This document shows positions 1 to 5,457 of a stretch of 7,344 nucleotides of DNA, one piece after another; the stretch's first letter is position 1, and every line of letters starts with the position of its first letter. This DNA comes from Oscillospiraceae bacterium. GTDB lineage: Bacteria > Bacillota > Clostridia > Oscillospirales > Oscillospiraceae. The notes beneath the pieces were generated by a model. The model saw nothing but the letters and a program-made list of their open reading frames with translations, ran no database searches and was not told the DNA's origin. Where the stretch lies: the NCBI GenBank assembly GCA_009785655.1, contig WQVW01000076.1:1-7344 (forward strand). The letters run 5' to 3'. Both the position numbers and the translations under genes were made by a program.

Positions 1-81
1 GCCCCACTCGCAGGTGCGATCTTGGCAGCCATTGTTTACAAGTTAGTCATTCACACGAAAGTGGCTAAAGCGAAGAAATAA
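1..81 (+). CDS. C-terminal end of a membrane protein, probable MIP-family (aquaporin/glycerol facilitator) channel, 5' truncated
   Basis: Frame 1 is open from the window edge to a TAA at 79-81 and gives 26 residues. They start APLAGAILAAIVYKLV and end in a basic tail, HTKVAKAKK. A small-residue-rich hydrophobic helix beginning with a Pro-Leu-x-Gly-Ala pattern and followed by a short charged cytoplasmic tail is what the last transmembrane segment of MIP-family channels looks like. These channels pass water, glycerol or other small neutral solutes through the cytoplasmic membrane. The NPA motifs that would prove the family lie outside the window, so another membrane protein with a similar last helix is possible. 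A hairpin terminator follows within 15 bases, so this is the last gene of its transcript. Confidence 0.5.
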   Translation, partial: APLAGAILAAIVYKLVIHTKVAKAKK

Positions 82-93
82 GATACATTGAAC

Positions 94-132
94 AAAACCG
101 CCTGTCAGGATTTCAATCCACGGGCGGTTTTT
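94..132 (+). terminator. Rho-independent terminator between the MIP-like gene and cca, possibly bidirectional
   Basis: A 9-bp perfect stem (AAAACCGCC at 94-102 with GGCGGTTTT at 123-131) encloses a 20-nt loop. The loop contains a small inner GGAT/ATCC pairing. A T-run (128-132) follows directly. It sits 13 bases after the plus-strand stop codon. Because the stem itself carries A/T runs at both ends, it could also end cca transcription from the minus strand, whose stop codon is at 148-150. Confidence 0.8.
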
Positions 133-147
133 ATTTGGCTGTGCGCA

Positions 148-1341
148 TTATTGCAAAGCTTTCAGCATCCGCAAAAGCTTGATCTTCTCGTTTTCCTGCG
201 GGCAATCTATCACATGGTTCAGCAACTTCTGCAGAATGGCTCCGACAGCGGGGCCTTCGGGGATTCCTGCCGCAATCAAATCCTGGCCGGAAATTGCCAG
301 GGTTTTTATCGTGCAGCATTCCCCGCTCTGCAGAATCTCGTCCACAGATTGCAGTGTGCCGACCACGGCGGCGGCGGATTTTACCGCATCCGGCGGGTGT
401 TTTGATAGCAGGTGCTTTATCCCGGCTCGCGTCTGTGGGAATCCGGCTTGTGCGACGTACACCCCGGCCTCGCAGATTCTTTGCGTCTTTGCTGGTAATC
501 GCAGTTTGTGCGCCATTGTACCATCACCGACCAGGACGCAGAAGACGCCCCAACGCAGGTCGTGCTCTTTTGGGAGCGTGGATAGAACACCCGTAGGGGC
601 GGCCTGCGGCCGTCCGTCATCAACGCCGAATTTACTGTCCATAGACACCCCCGTATTAGCGGACGGCCGCAGGCCGCCCCTACAGGGTATGTGCGCCGCT
701 AATAATCCGGATTCCGTAATCTCCCACACTGTGTCAGGGTTGTCTGACATCAGCGTTTTCGTGAGTTCTGCCGCAATCCGCTCCGGACTGATTGCCCCGG
801 CCGTGTGCGCGTGTTTCAGGATCGCTTGCAATGTTTCCGGCGCGATCGTGAATCCCAGTTGGGCTTTAAATCTGAACGCGCGGAACATCCGCAGCGCATC
901 TTCGGTGAATCGCTGCGCCGGGTCACCGACTGCCCGGATTACGCCGCGCTCCAGGTCGCGCAATCCGCCGACAGGGTCGATGATTTCACCCGATTCCGTC
1001 ATCGCCATTGCGTTGATTGTGAAGTCACGGCGCAACAAATCCTCGTCCAGACTTGCCCCGAACGTCACATGCGCTGGGTGGCGGTTATCGCGGTATATTC
1101 CGTCACGCCGATAGGTTGTGACCTCCATCGGCACACCGTCATGGATCACTGTGATGGTGCCGAATCGCTCACCTGTTTTGATTGTTTTGTCGAACAGCCG
1201 CTCAACTTCCGCCGGAGTCGCGGATGTCGCAATATCCCAGTCGGTCACCGGGCGTTTTAGCAGCGTGTCCCGCACGCAGCCGCCGACCAGATGTGCATCA
1301 AACCCGGCCGCAATCAGCCGGTGGAGAACAAAATTTATCAT
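148..1341 (-). CDS. cca: CCA tRNA nucleotidyltransferase (class II, Bacillus type), with an in-frame repeat-encoded insert
   Basis: This enzyme adds or repairs the 3' CCA end of tRNAs from CTP and ATP in the cytoplasm. The 397-residue product shows the class II motifs in order: LVGGCVRD (18-25), the metal-binding DWD (D34, D36) in DWDIATSATP, RRDFTINAMA (104-113), EDALRMFRAFRF (147-158) and SPERIAAEL (185-193). The C-terminal part has the Bacillus-type body and tail (LAISGQDL near 348-355) and no HD phosphohydrolase motif, as in the short Bacillus enzymes. I chose the ATG at 1339-1341. It gives the usual start, MINFVLHRLIAAGFDAHLVGG, and is preceded by AGGTGA (1346-1351). A longer frame to 1389 would add 16 unlikely residues and overlap the murC promoter. 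Residues 220-250, between the SGLLAAHIP segment and LPKEHDLRW, are encoded by an inverted-repeat element and are foreign to the family. The gene still reads through. A poly(A) polymerase paralogue is a less likely alternative. Confidence 0.93.
   Translation of the reverse strand: MINFVLHRLIAAGFDAHLVGGCVRDTLLKRPVTDWDIATSATPAEVERLFDKTIKTGERFGTITVIHDGVPMEVTTYRRDGIYRDNRHPAHVTFGASLDEDLLRRDFTINAMAMTESGEIIDPVGGLRDLERGVIRAVGDPAQRFTEDALRMFRAFRFKAQLGFTIAPETLQAILKHAHTAGAISPERIAAELTKTLMSDNPDTVWEITESGLLAAHIPCRGGLRPSANTGVSMDSKFGVDDGRPQAAPTGVLSTLPKEHDLRWGVFCVLVGDGTMAHKLRLPAKTQRICEAGVYVAQAGFPQTRAGIKHLLSKHPPDAVKSAAAVVGTLQSVDEILQSGECCTIKTLAISGQDLIAAGIPEGPAVGAILQKLLNHVIDCPQENEKIKLLRMLKALQ
593..683. repeat. Palindromic repeat element 1: 24-bp perfect inverted repeat inside cca
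   Basis: Bases 593-616 and 660-683 are perfect reverse complements (24 of 24). Each begins GTAGGGGCGG from its outer end and finishes GTCCG at its inner end. The spacer is 43 bases (617-659). Each arm also contains a short internal palindrome (GGCC-TGC-GGCC). The element lies wholly inside cca and keeps its frame. On the minus strand it encodes residues 220-250, where the arms read as CRGGLRPS and GRPQAAPT. The ends match the other GTAGGGG elements in this window. No obvious target-site duplication is visible. Confidence 0.9.
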
Positions 1342-1345
1342 GACT

Positions 1346-1351
1346 TCACCT
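1346..1351 (-). promoter_or_regulatory. Ribosome binding site that decides the cca start
   Basis: On the minus strand AGGTGA lies four bases upstream of the ATG at 1341. No comparable site precedes the alternative in-frame ATG at 1389. This supports the shorter 397-residue CCA enzyme. Confidence 0.6.
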
Positions 1352-1382
1352 AAAAATCGTCGAAATGATACAATACTTGCTA

Positions 1383-1411
1383 TTGCCAAATACTTCCGTG
1401 CGTATTATAAT
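1383..1411 (+). promoter_or_regulatory. Sigma-A type promoter for murC
   Basis: TTGCCA (1383-1388) and TATAAT (1406-1411) are separated by exactly 17 bases: a perfect -10 box and a -35 box with four of six consensus bases. Transcription would start near 1418 and leave a murC leader of about 150 bases. The -10 sits in a palindrome, TATTATAATA, so it also reads as a -10 box on the minus strand towards cca. I see no good -35 for that direction. Confidence 0.75.
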
Positions 1412-1440
1412 AGTAGACCGTACCGCGTAGGGGATGAGAG

Positions 1441-1488
1441 TGAACCACCCCGCCCCTGACGGGTCACCCCTCCAAGGAGGGGAATTTA
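1441..1488. repeat. GC-rich palindromic repeat in the murC leader
   Basis: This stretch contains a perfect 7-bp stem with a 2-base loop, CCCCTCC-AA-GGAGGGG (1467-1482), next to a C-rich segment (CCACCCCGCCCCTGACGGG) and followed by AATTT. It resembles dispersed repeats I associate with Clostridia chromosomes, but only one copy is in this window. A second weaker hairpin (CCGACG at 1509-1514 with CGTCGG at 1519-1524) follows before the murC start. Neither is followed by a T-run, so neither looks like an attenuator. I see no riboswitch or T-box signature in the leader. Confidence 0.55.
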
Positions 1489-1567
1489 GGTGCGGCGTTG
1501 ACTTATTCCCGACGAAACCGTCGGCGTGGTCATGCGCACCCTGTAATACAAGAATAAGGTTGTTTTG

Positions 1568-2932
1568 ATGGAAATTAGTCAGTATATTGAAAGCGGAAAG
1601 AAAGCGCACCTTGTCGGTATCGGCGGGGTCTCTATGTCTCCGCTTGCTGAAATTTTGCACACACGCGGTGTTTCTCTGTCCGGCTCTGACATGGCGGAGA
1701 GTGCTTCCGTCTCCCGGTTGCGGGCACTTGGAATTCCTGTCACCATCGGCCATCGCGCGGAGAATGTGGCAGGTGCCGGATTTATTATCCGCACTGCCGC
1801 CGCCAGGGAAGATAATGTAGAAATCCAAACAGCGCGAAGTCTCGGCATCCCGGTTTTTGAACGGGCCGAAGCCTGGGGATACATCATGCGCGGGTACGCC
1901 AACGCTGTCTGTGTCGCCGGCGTCCATGGGAAGACGACAACCACATCTATGCTGACGCATATCTTGCTCTCGGCCGAATGTGACCCGACTGTGATGATCG
2001 GCGGAACGTTGCCGGCCTTGGGTGGCGGATACCGTGTCGGCAATGGGGACGTTATCGTTGTGGAGTCCTGTGAGTATTATAACTCATTCCACAACTTTTT
2101 TCCAACAGTGGCTGTGATTTTAAATGTGGACGCTGACCATCTTGACTTTTTCTCCGGACTTGATGAGATGAAAGCGTCGTTCCGCACATTTGCCTCGCTT
2201 GTGCCGGATTCGGGCGTGATCGTCTGCAACGGGGATGATCCTGACGCACTGGATGCGCTGACTCCTTTGGGGCGATCGCTTTTGACGTTTGGTCTGGCTG
2301 AAAATTCACGTGTCCGCGGCGTAAATGTCTCGGCCGCCGGATTAAATCCGTCTTGCGATGTGCATCTCGATGGTGCGTTTCTTTGCAAAATATCATTGAG
2401 AGTGCCGGGGATGCACAATCTGTTGAACGCTTTAGCGGCCGCCGCTGCCGCAATTGCCGTGGGCATCCCGCCGGAAGCCATCGCGCACGGATTATCCGGC
2501 TTCACCGGCGCCGCACGGCGGTTTGAATACAAAGGCAGTTATAACGGGGCTGTGATCTATGACGATTATGCGCACCATCCGACGGAGCTTCACGCATTGT
2601 TAGACGCGGTATTGTCGTTGGAGTACAATCGCGTGATCTTGGCTTTTCAACCGCACACATATACAAGGACAAAGGCACTGTTCGACGACTTCTCAGAACA
2701 ATTGCGCCGCTTAGATGCTCCGCTGATCGCCCCGATCTTCGCCGCGCGGGAGAAAAATGAGTCAGGCATATCGTCCAAAGATCTGGCTGACGCTATTCCG
2801 GGCGCACAAAGTTTCGATTCACTGGCGGAGTTAACCGCCGCCATCGCCGCCGAGGCACGGGAGGGGGACATCATTCTAACCGTCGGCGCGGGGGATATCT
2901 ATAAAGTCGGCGAGGAATTGGCAGGCTCGTAG
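1568..2932 (+). CDS. murC: UDP-N-acetylmuramate--L-alanine ligase
   Basis: MurC is the cytoplasmic ATP-dependent ligase that adds L-alanine to UDP-N-acetylmuramate, the first amino acid of the peptidoglycan stem peptide. The 454-residue product has the full Mur-ligase layout. It starts with an N-terminal UDP-binding domain with HLVGIGGVSMSPLA (14-27). The central ATPase domain has the P-loop GVHGKTTTT (118-126), ESCEYYNSF (166-174) and NVDADHLDFF (186-195). PGMHNLLNALAAAA (280-293) is also present. The C-terminal domain has YDDYAHHPTE (331-340), QPHTYTRT (361-368) and GAGDIY (440-445). I prefer the ATG at 1568 over the TTG immediately before it, with AAGG eight bases upstream. Length is normal. 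The gene is not beside other mur/fts genes and appears to be transcribed alone from the promoter at 1383-1411. The stop codon TAG is the TAG of a GTAGGGG repeat that begins at 2929, so the last few residues may have been altered by that element. Confidence 0.96.
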   Translation: MEISQYIESGKKAHLVGIGGVSMSPLAEILHTRGVSLSGSDMAESASVSRLRALGIPVTIGHRAENVAGAGFIIRTAAAREDNVEIQTARSLGIPVFERAEAWGYIMRGYANAVCVAGVHGKTTTTSMLTHILLSAECDPTVMIGGTLPALGGGYRVGNGDVIVVESCEYYNSFHNFFPTVAVILNVDADHLDFFSGLDEMKASFRTFASLVPDSGVIVCNGDDPDALDALTPLGRSLLTFGLAENSRVRGVNVSAAGLNPSCDVHLDGAFLCKISLRVPGMHNLLNALAAAAAAIAVGIPPEAIAHGLSGFTGAARRFEYKGSYNGAVIYDDYAHHPTELHALLDAVLSLEYNRVILAFQPHTYTRTKALFDDFSEQLRRLDAPLIAPIFAAREKNESGISSKDLADAIPGAQSFDSLAELTAAIAAEAREGDIILTVGAGDIYKVGEELAGS

Positions 2933-3024
2933 GGGGCGGATGGCAATCTGCCCGCAAACCTTGAAAACGCTGTGATTCCAGGGAAATATGCTAAATTCCA
3001 CGGGCGAGCAATGTTCGCCCCTAC
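2929..3024. repeat. Palindromic repeat element 2, overlapping the murC stop codon
   Basis: Two inverted arms share their ends with element 1. The left arm, 2929-2954, starts GTAGGGGGCG and ends GCCCG. The right arm, 3001-3024, reads inward from its outer end as GTAGGGGCG...CGCCCG. Unlike elements 1 and 3, the centres of the two arms differ. Each arm instead folds on itself: GGGCGGAT with ATCTGCCC in the left arm, one G-T pair, and GGGCGA with TCGCCC in the right arm. The spacer is 46 bases. The first TAG of the element is the murC stop codon (2930-2932). Confidence 0.8.
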
Positions 3025-3055
3025 AGACTACAATTGCAACTTTCTGAAATATTTT

Positions 3056-3089
3056 ACGGGCGCACATGTATAGTGCGCCCGTTGTTTTT
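3056..3089 (+). terminator. Rho-independent terminator of murC
   Basis: A perfect 10-bp stem, ACGGGCGCAC (3056-3065) with GTGCGCCCGT (3073-3082), encloses a 7-base loop. TTGTTTTT follows at 3082-3089. The T-run is on the plus strand, so the terminator serves murC. It also separates murC from the convergent SDR gene ending at 3107. The stem resembles an arm of the palindromic repeat at 5340-5364, so it may be a repeat unit reused as a terminator. Confidence 0.8.
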
Positions 3090-3106
3090 ATTGCCCGTTC
3101 AGGTTT

Positions 3107-3913
3107 TTAGCCAATCGCCGTGAGTCCGCCATCCGGATATAGGATGTTGCCTGTCATAAAGTCAGACGCTGGGGCAGCCAAGAAAACGGCAGTGCCTACG
3201 ATATCTTCCGGCATGCCCATTTTGCGCATCGGGTTGCCGTTGCCCTGCTGTACCAGATATTCTTCAACAGAAATGCCCGCATCGGCGGCGCGTTTCTCAA
3301 ATATCGGCACCATCATCGGTGTGGCTGTGATGTTCGGCCCCAGTCCGTTGACTGTTACGCCGAATTGGCCGAACTCAGAAGCCAATTGCTTCGTTAGCAT
3401 ATCAACTGCACCCTTCGTCGCGCAGTATCCGGCGTTACCGGAACCGTAGGTAGCGATCTTGCCGCGCACGCTGGAGAGGTTGATGATCTTGCCATAACCC
3501 CTCTCTTTAAAATGCTTGCCGAACAGTTTTGCTGAGATCATGAAGCTGGTGACGTTCGCTTCCAGCATGGCTCTGAAATCGTCAATATTGAAATCCAGCG
3601 CGTCTTGCTTTTTGTTGAACCCCTGTGCGTTGACAAGAATCGTCACGCCGCCCATTTGTTTGATCGCCGCATCTAAAAGCCCCTGTACTCCGGCTTCGGA
3701 AGTCGCGTCCGCCGCGTGATACAGCACTTCGCAGCCTGCTTTACAGCAAGCCGATTCCATCTCCGCCTTGGCTTTTTTCAGCGAATCCTCTTTCCGGCTG
3801 GAGATCATGACTTTTGCCCCAGCTTCGCAGAGTCCTTGGGCAATGGCTTGACCCAATCCACCGGCACCGCCGATAATCACAGCGGTTTTGCCGGTTAAAT
3901 CAAATGATATCAT
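3107..3913 (-). CDS. Short-chain dehydrogenase/reductase (SDR), gluconate 5-dehydrogenase-like subgroup
   Basis: This is a cytoplasmic NAD(P)-dependent oxidoreductase of the classical SDR fold, 268 residues, a normal length. It has the nucleotide-binding glycine loop GGAGGLG (15-21), an SR pair at 39-40 after the second strand (R40 suggests NADP preference), DATS (69-72) in the adenine-pocket region, and NAQG (95-98) in place of the usual NAG. A complete catalytic tetrad is visible: N120, S148 in NLSS, Y163 and K167 in YCATK. The end, PEDIVGTAVFLAAP...DGGLTAIG, is typical of gluconate 5-dehydrogenase and related FabG-like enzymes. The start is supported by AAAGGAG nine bases upstream. It is the last gene of the minus-strand set, 191 bases after the thiolase. 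Substrate is not set by the sequence. Given the neighbours, a phloroglucinol-reductase-type or 3-hydroxyacid dehydrogenase role is possible, and gluconate/ketogluconate is the generic alternative. Confidence 0.9.
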   Translation of the reverse strand: MISFDLTGKTAVIIGGAGGLGQAIAQGLCEAGAKVMISSRKEDSLKKAKAEMESACCKAGCEVLYHAADATSEAGVQGLLDAAIKQMGGVTILVNAQGFNKKQDALDFNIDDFRAMLEANVTSFMISAKLFGKHFKERGYGKIINLSSVRGKIATYGSGNAGYCATKGAVDMLTKQLASEFGQFGVTVNGLGPNITATPMMVPIFEKRAADAGISVEEYLVQQGNGNPMRKMGMPEDIVGTAVFLAAPASDFMTGNILYPDGGLTAIG

Positions 3914-3948
3914 AAATGTTTGCTCCTTTCATATGTGTGGTTGGTGGG

Positions 3949-4087
3949 GACAAAACACCCGACCCTGTGGAGCCACCCTCTTTACTAAAGTGGGCAAAGA
4001 CGAGAGGTCGCACCCCGACTTACTCTCAGTCCAACCCCGCCCTCTTTAGTAAAGAGGGTGCCGACCGCAGTCGGCGGGTGTTTTGTC
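3949..4087. repeat. 139-bp MITE-like inverted-repeat element between the SDR and thiolase genes
   Basis: The outer ends are a perfect 13-bp inverted repeat, GACAAAACACCCG (3949-3961) against 4075-4087. Inside are a second perfect 17-bp pair, CACCCTCTTTACTAAAG (3974-3990) against 4044-4060. The right half also folds locally: CCCTCTTTA/TAAAGAGGG around one G (4040-4058) and GCCGAC/GTCGGC (4060-4075). The two halves are not equally long between the paired blocks. No reading frame or transposase is present, so it would be non-autonomous if mobile. It fills most of the 191-base gap; no promoter or T-run terminator is obvious. Confidence 0.75.
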
Positions 4088-4104
4088 TCAGCACAGCCCT
4101 GACT

Positions 4105-5298
4105 CTAAACGTCAGTCGAAATAATCACCGCTTGACCCATGCCGCCGGCAATGCACAGCGATGCCAGGCCGAGCTTGTTTCCGCGCTTTATCATCTCATG
4201 CAGCAACGTAACCATGATCCGGCAGCCGGACGAGCCGACCGGGTGACCCAGTGCAATCGCGCCGCCGTTGACGTTGACGATCTCTTCGTTCAACCCCAGC
4301 TCACGCACACAGCCTATCGACTGCGCGGCAAACGCTTCGTTGAGCTCGATCAGTTCGATATCGTTGAGTGCGAGATCCGCTCTCTTCAGCGCTTTTTTCA
4401 CGGCTTCGACAGGGCCTAAGCCCATGATTTTGGGGTCAAGTCCTGTTGTGGCATGGGATACGAATTTTGCCATTGGCTTCAGTCCCAGGGCTTTTGCTTT
4501 TTCAGCCGACATAATCAACATGGCCGATGCGCCGTCATTACGACCGGATGAGCTGCCGGCTGTAACCGTTCCGTCTTTGCGGAACGCCGGTTTCAGCTTC
4601 GCTAATTTTTCAAGCGTCGTTGCACGCGGGAACTCATCGGTGTCGAAAACAACCGGGTCGCCTTTGCGTTGCGGGATGATGACCGGGACGATCTCGTCCT
4701 TGAATTTTCCTTCCGCAATCGCCGCAAGTGCGCGATTTTGACTCTGCAGTGCAAACTTATCTTGATCTTCGCGGTTGATGTTCAGTGCATCCGCCACGTT
4801 TTCAGCCGTCATGCCCATGTTGAACACACCGTAAGTCTCTTGCGGCTGGCTTTGGAACTGGCCTTCCACCAATGAGTCTAGCAGTGTTGTGTTTCCGGTT
4901 CCCAGACCGAATCTGGCACCGCGGATATAGAAGGGCGCCGTGGACATACTCTCGGTGCCGCCCGCGATCACCACGTCATTCTCACCACAGCCGATGCTCA
5001 TCACCGCGTTGACGACAGCTGTCATGGCAGAGGCGCATTGGCGCATCACTGTGTATGCCGGCACCGCATCCGGTATTCCGCAGCGCAGCGCGGCGATCCT
5101 GGCGATATTCGGGTTGTCCGAAGACTGGCGGCAGTGTCCCATCACCACTTCTTCAATCTCTTTAGGGTCTATCTTTGTGCGATCCAGCACACCTTGTATG
5201 ACAGTGCGTGCCAGCTCTTCCGGCAACACATCTTTCAGCGTCCCGCCGATGGTGCCGACAGCGGTGCGGCAGGCGTCTATGATTACTACTTCTCGCAT
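4105..5298 (-). CDS. thlA: Acetyl-CoA C-acetyltransferase (thiolase II)
   Basis: This thiolase interconverts acetoacetyl-CoA plus CoA and two acetyl-CoA in the cytoplasm. The 397-residue product contains all active-site elements of the family: the acyl-accepting Cys88 in RQCASAM, NEAFAAQ (320-326), His352 in GHPVGSSG, and the general-acid/base Cys382 in CIAGGMGQA. These positions match those of well-studied biosynthetic thiolases to within a few residues. The substrate-loop segment reads AGSSSGRNDGASA where AGNASGxNDGAAA is more usual. The ATG at 5298 has AAGGAG in front of it; an upstream frame to 5397 would translate a repeat element and is rejected. It is downstream of the oxidoreductase pair across a 159-base gap full of repeats, and upstream of the SDR gene. 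The direction (acetoacetyl-CoA cleavage in catabolism or condensation for butyrate) is not determined by sequence. The symbol is by family, not proven orthology; atoB is equivalent. Confidence 0.93.
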   Translation of the reverse strand: MREVVIIDACRTAVGTIGGTLKDVLPEELARTVIQGVLDRTKIDPKEIEEVVMGHCRQSSDNPNIARIAALRCGIPDAVPAYTVMRQCASAMTAVVNAVMSIGCGENDVVIAGGTESMSTAPFYIRGARFGLGTGNTTLLDSLVEGQFQSQPQETYGVFNMGMTAENVADALNINREDQDKFALQSQNRALAAIAEGKFKDEIVPVIIPQRKGDPVVFDTDEFPRATTLEKLAKLKPAFRKDGTVTAGSSSGRNDGASAMLIMSAEKAKALGLKPMAKFVSHATTGLDPKIMGLGPVEAVKKALKRADLALNDIELIELNEAFAAQSIGCVRELGLNEEIVNVNGGAIALGHPVGSSGCRIMVTLLHEMIKRGNKLGLASLCIAGGMGQAVIISTDV

Positions 5299-5339
5299 GT
5301 GATTCTCCTTACTTAGCTTTTTGCTACGATGCAAAGTTT

Positions 5340-5410
5340 GCGGGCGCACAGTGTGCGCCCCTACTGGGGGATTCCCGCACCCGTTGTAGGGGCGCACACT
5401 GTGCGCCCGC
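5340..5410. repeat. Palindromic repeat element 3: 25-bp perfect inverted repeat with reversed polarity
   Basis: Bases 5340-5364 and 5386-5410 are perfect reverse complements over 25 bases, with a 21-base spacer. The outer ends are GCGGGCGCAC and the inner ends CCCCTAC/GTAGGGG, so the GTAGGGG ends face inward; in elements 1 and 2 they face outward. Each arm is itself a hairpin (GGGCGCAC with GTGCGCCC, 3-base loop). It lies in the gap between the iron-sulfur subunit and the thiolase, both on the minus strand, and would form a strong RNA structure in a readthrough transcript. Confidence 0.9.
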
Positions 5411-5418
5411 TGGTTTTA

Positions 5419-5446
5419 GTGGGGTGCGCCGAACGACGCACCTCAC
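5419..5446. repeat. Hairpin just downstream of the iron-sulfur subunit gene
   Basis: GTGGGGTGCG (5419-5428) pairs with CGCACCTCAC (5437-5446), nine of ten positions, around an 8-base loop. It starts 12 bases past the minus-strand stop codon at 5458. No T-run follows on the minus strand, so it is not a canonical terminator. It could act as a 3'-end stabiliser or processing site, or simply be another dispersed repeat. Confidence 0.5.
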
Positions 5447-5457
5447 GCCTATTTGAT

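Noticed and set aside
593..683. CRISPR-like or attC-like interpretation of the inverted repeats
   Set aside because: There are only two arms per site in inverted, not direct, orientation, with no regularly spaced units. No integrase core sites or gene cassettes are present.
179..1114. 311-codon plus-strand open frame opposite cca
   Set aside because: It is antisense to a clearly conserved gene, has a composition full of Ser, Arg and Pro, no recognisable motif and no ribosome binding site. It is a shadow of the GC-rich cca codons.
1342..1389. Upstream extension of cca to an ATG at 1389
   Set aside because: The added 16 residues do not look like the family, no ribosome binding site precedes that ATG, and it would run into the murC -35 box.
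1412..1567. Riboswitch or T-box in the murC leader
   Set aside because: No T-box sequence, no terminator/antiterminator pair with a T-run and no recognisable aptamer core. The hairpins are explained by repeat sequence.
5299..5397. Upstream extension of the thiolase to an ATG at 5397
   Set aside because: It would translate the palindromic repeat (GAHTVRPQ). The ATG at 5298 has AAGGAG before it and gives the standard thiolase N-terminus.
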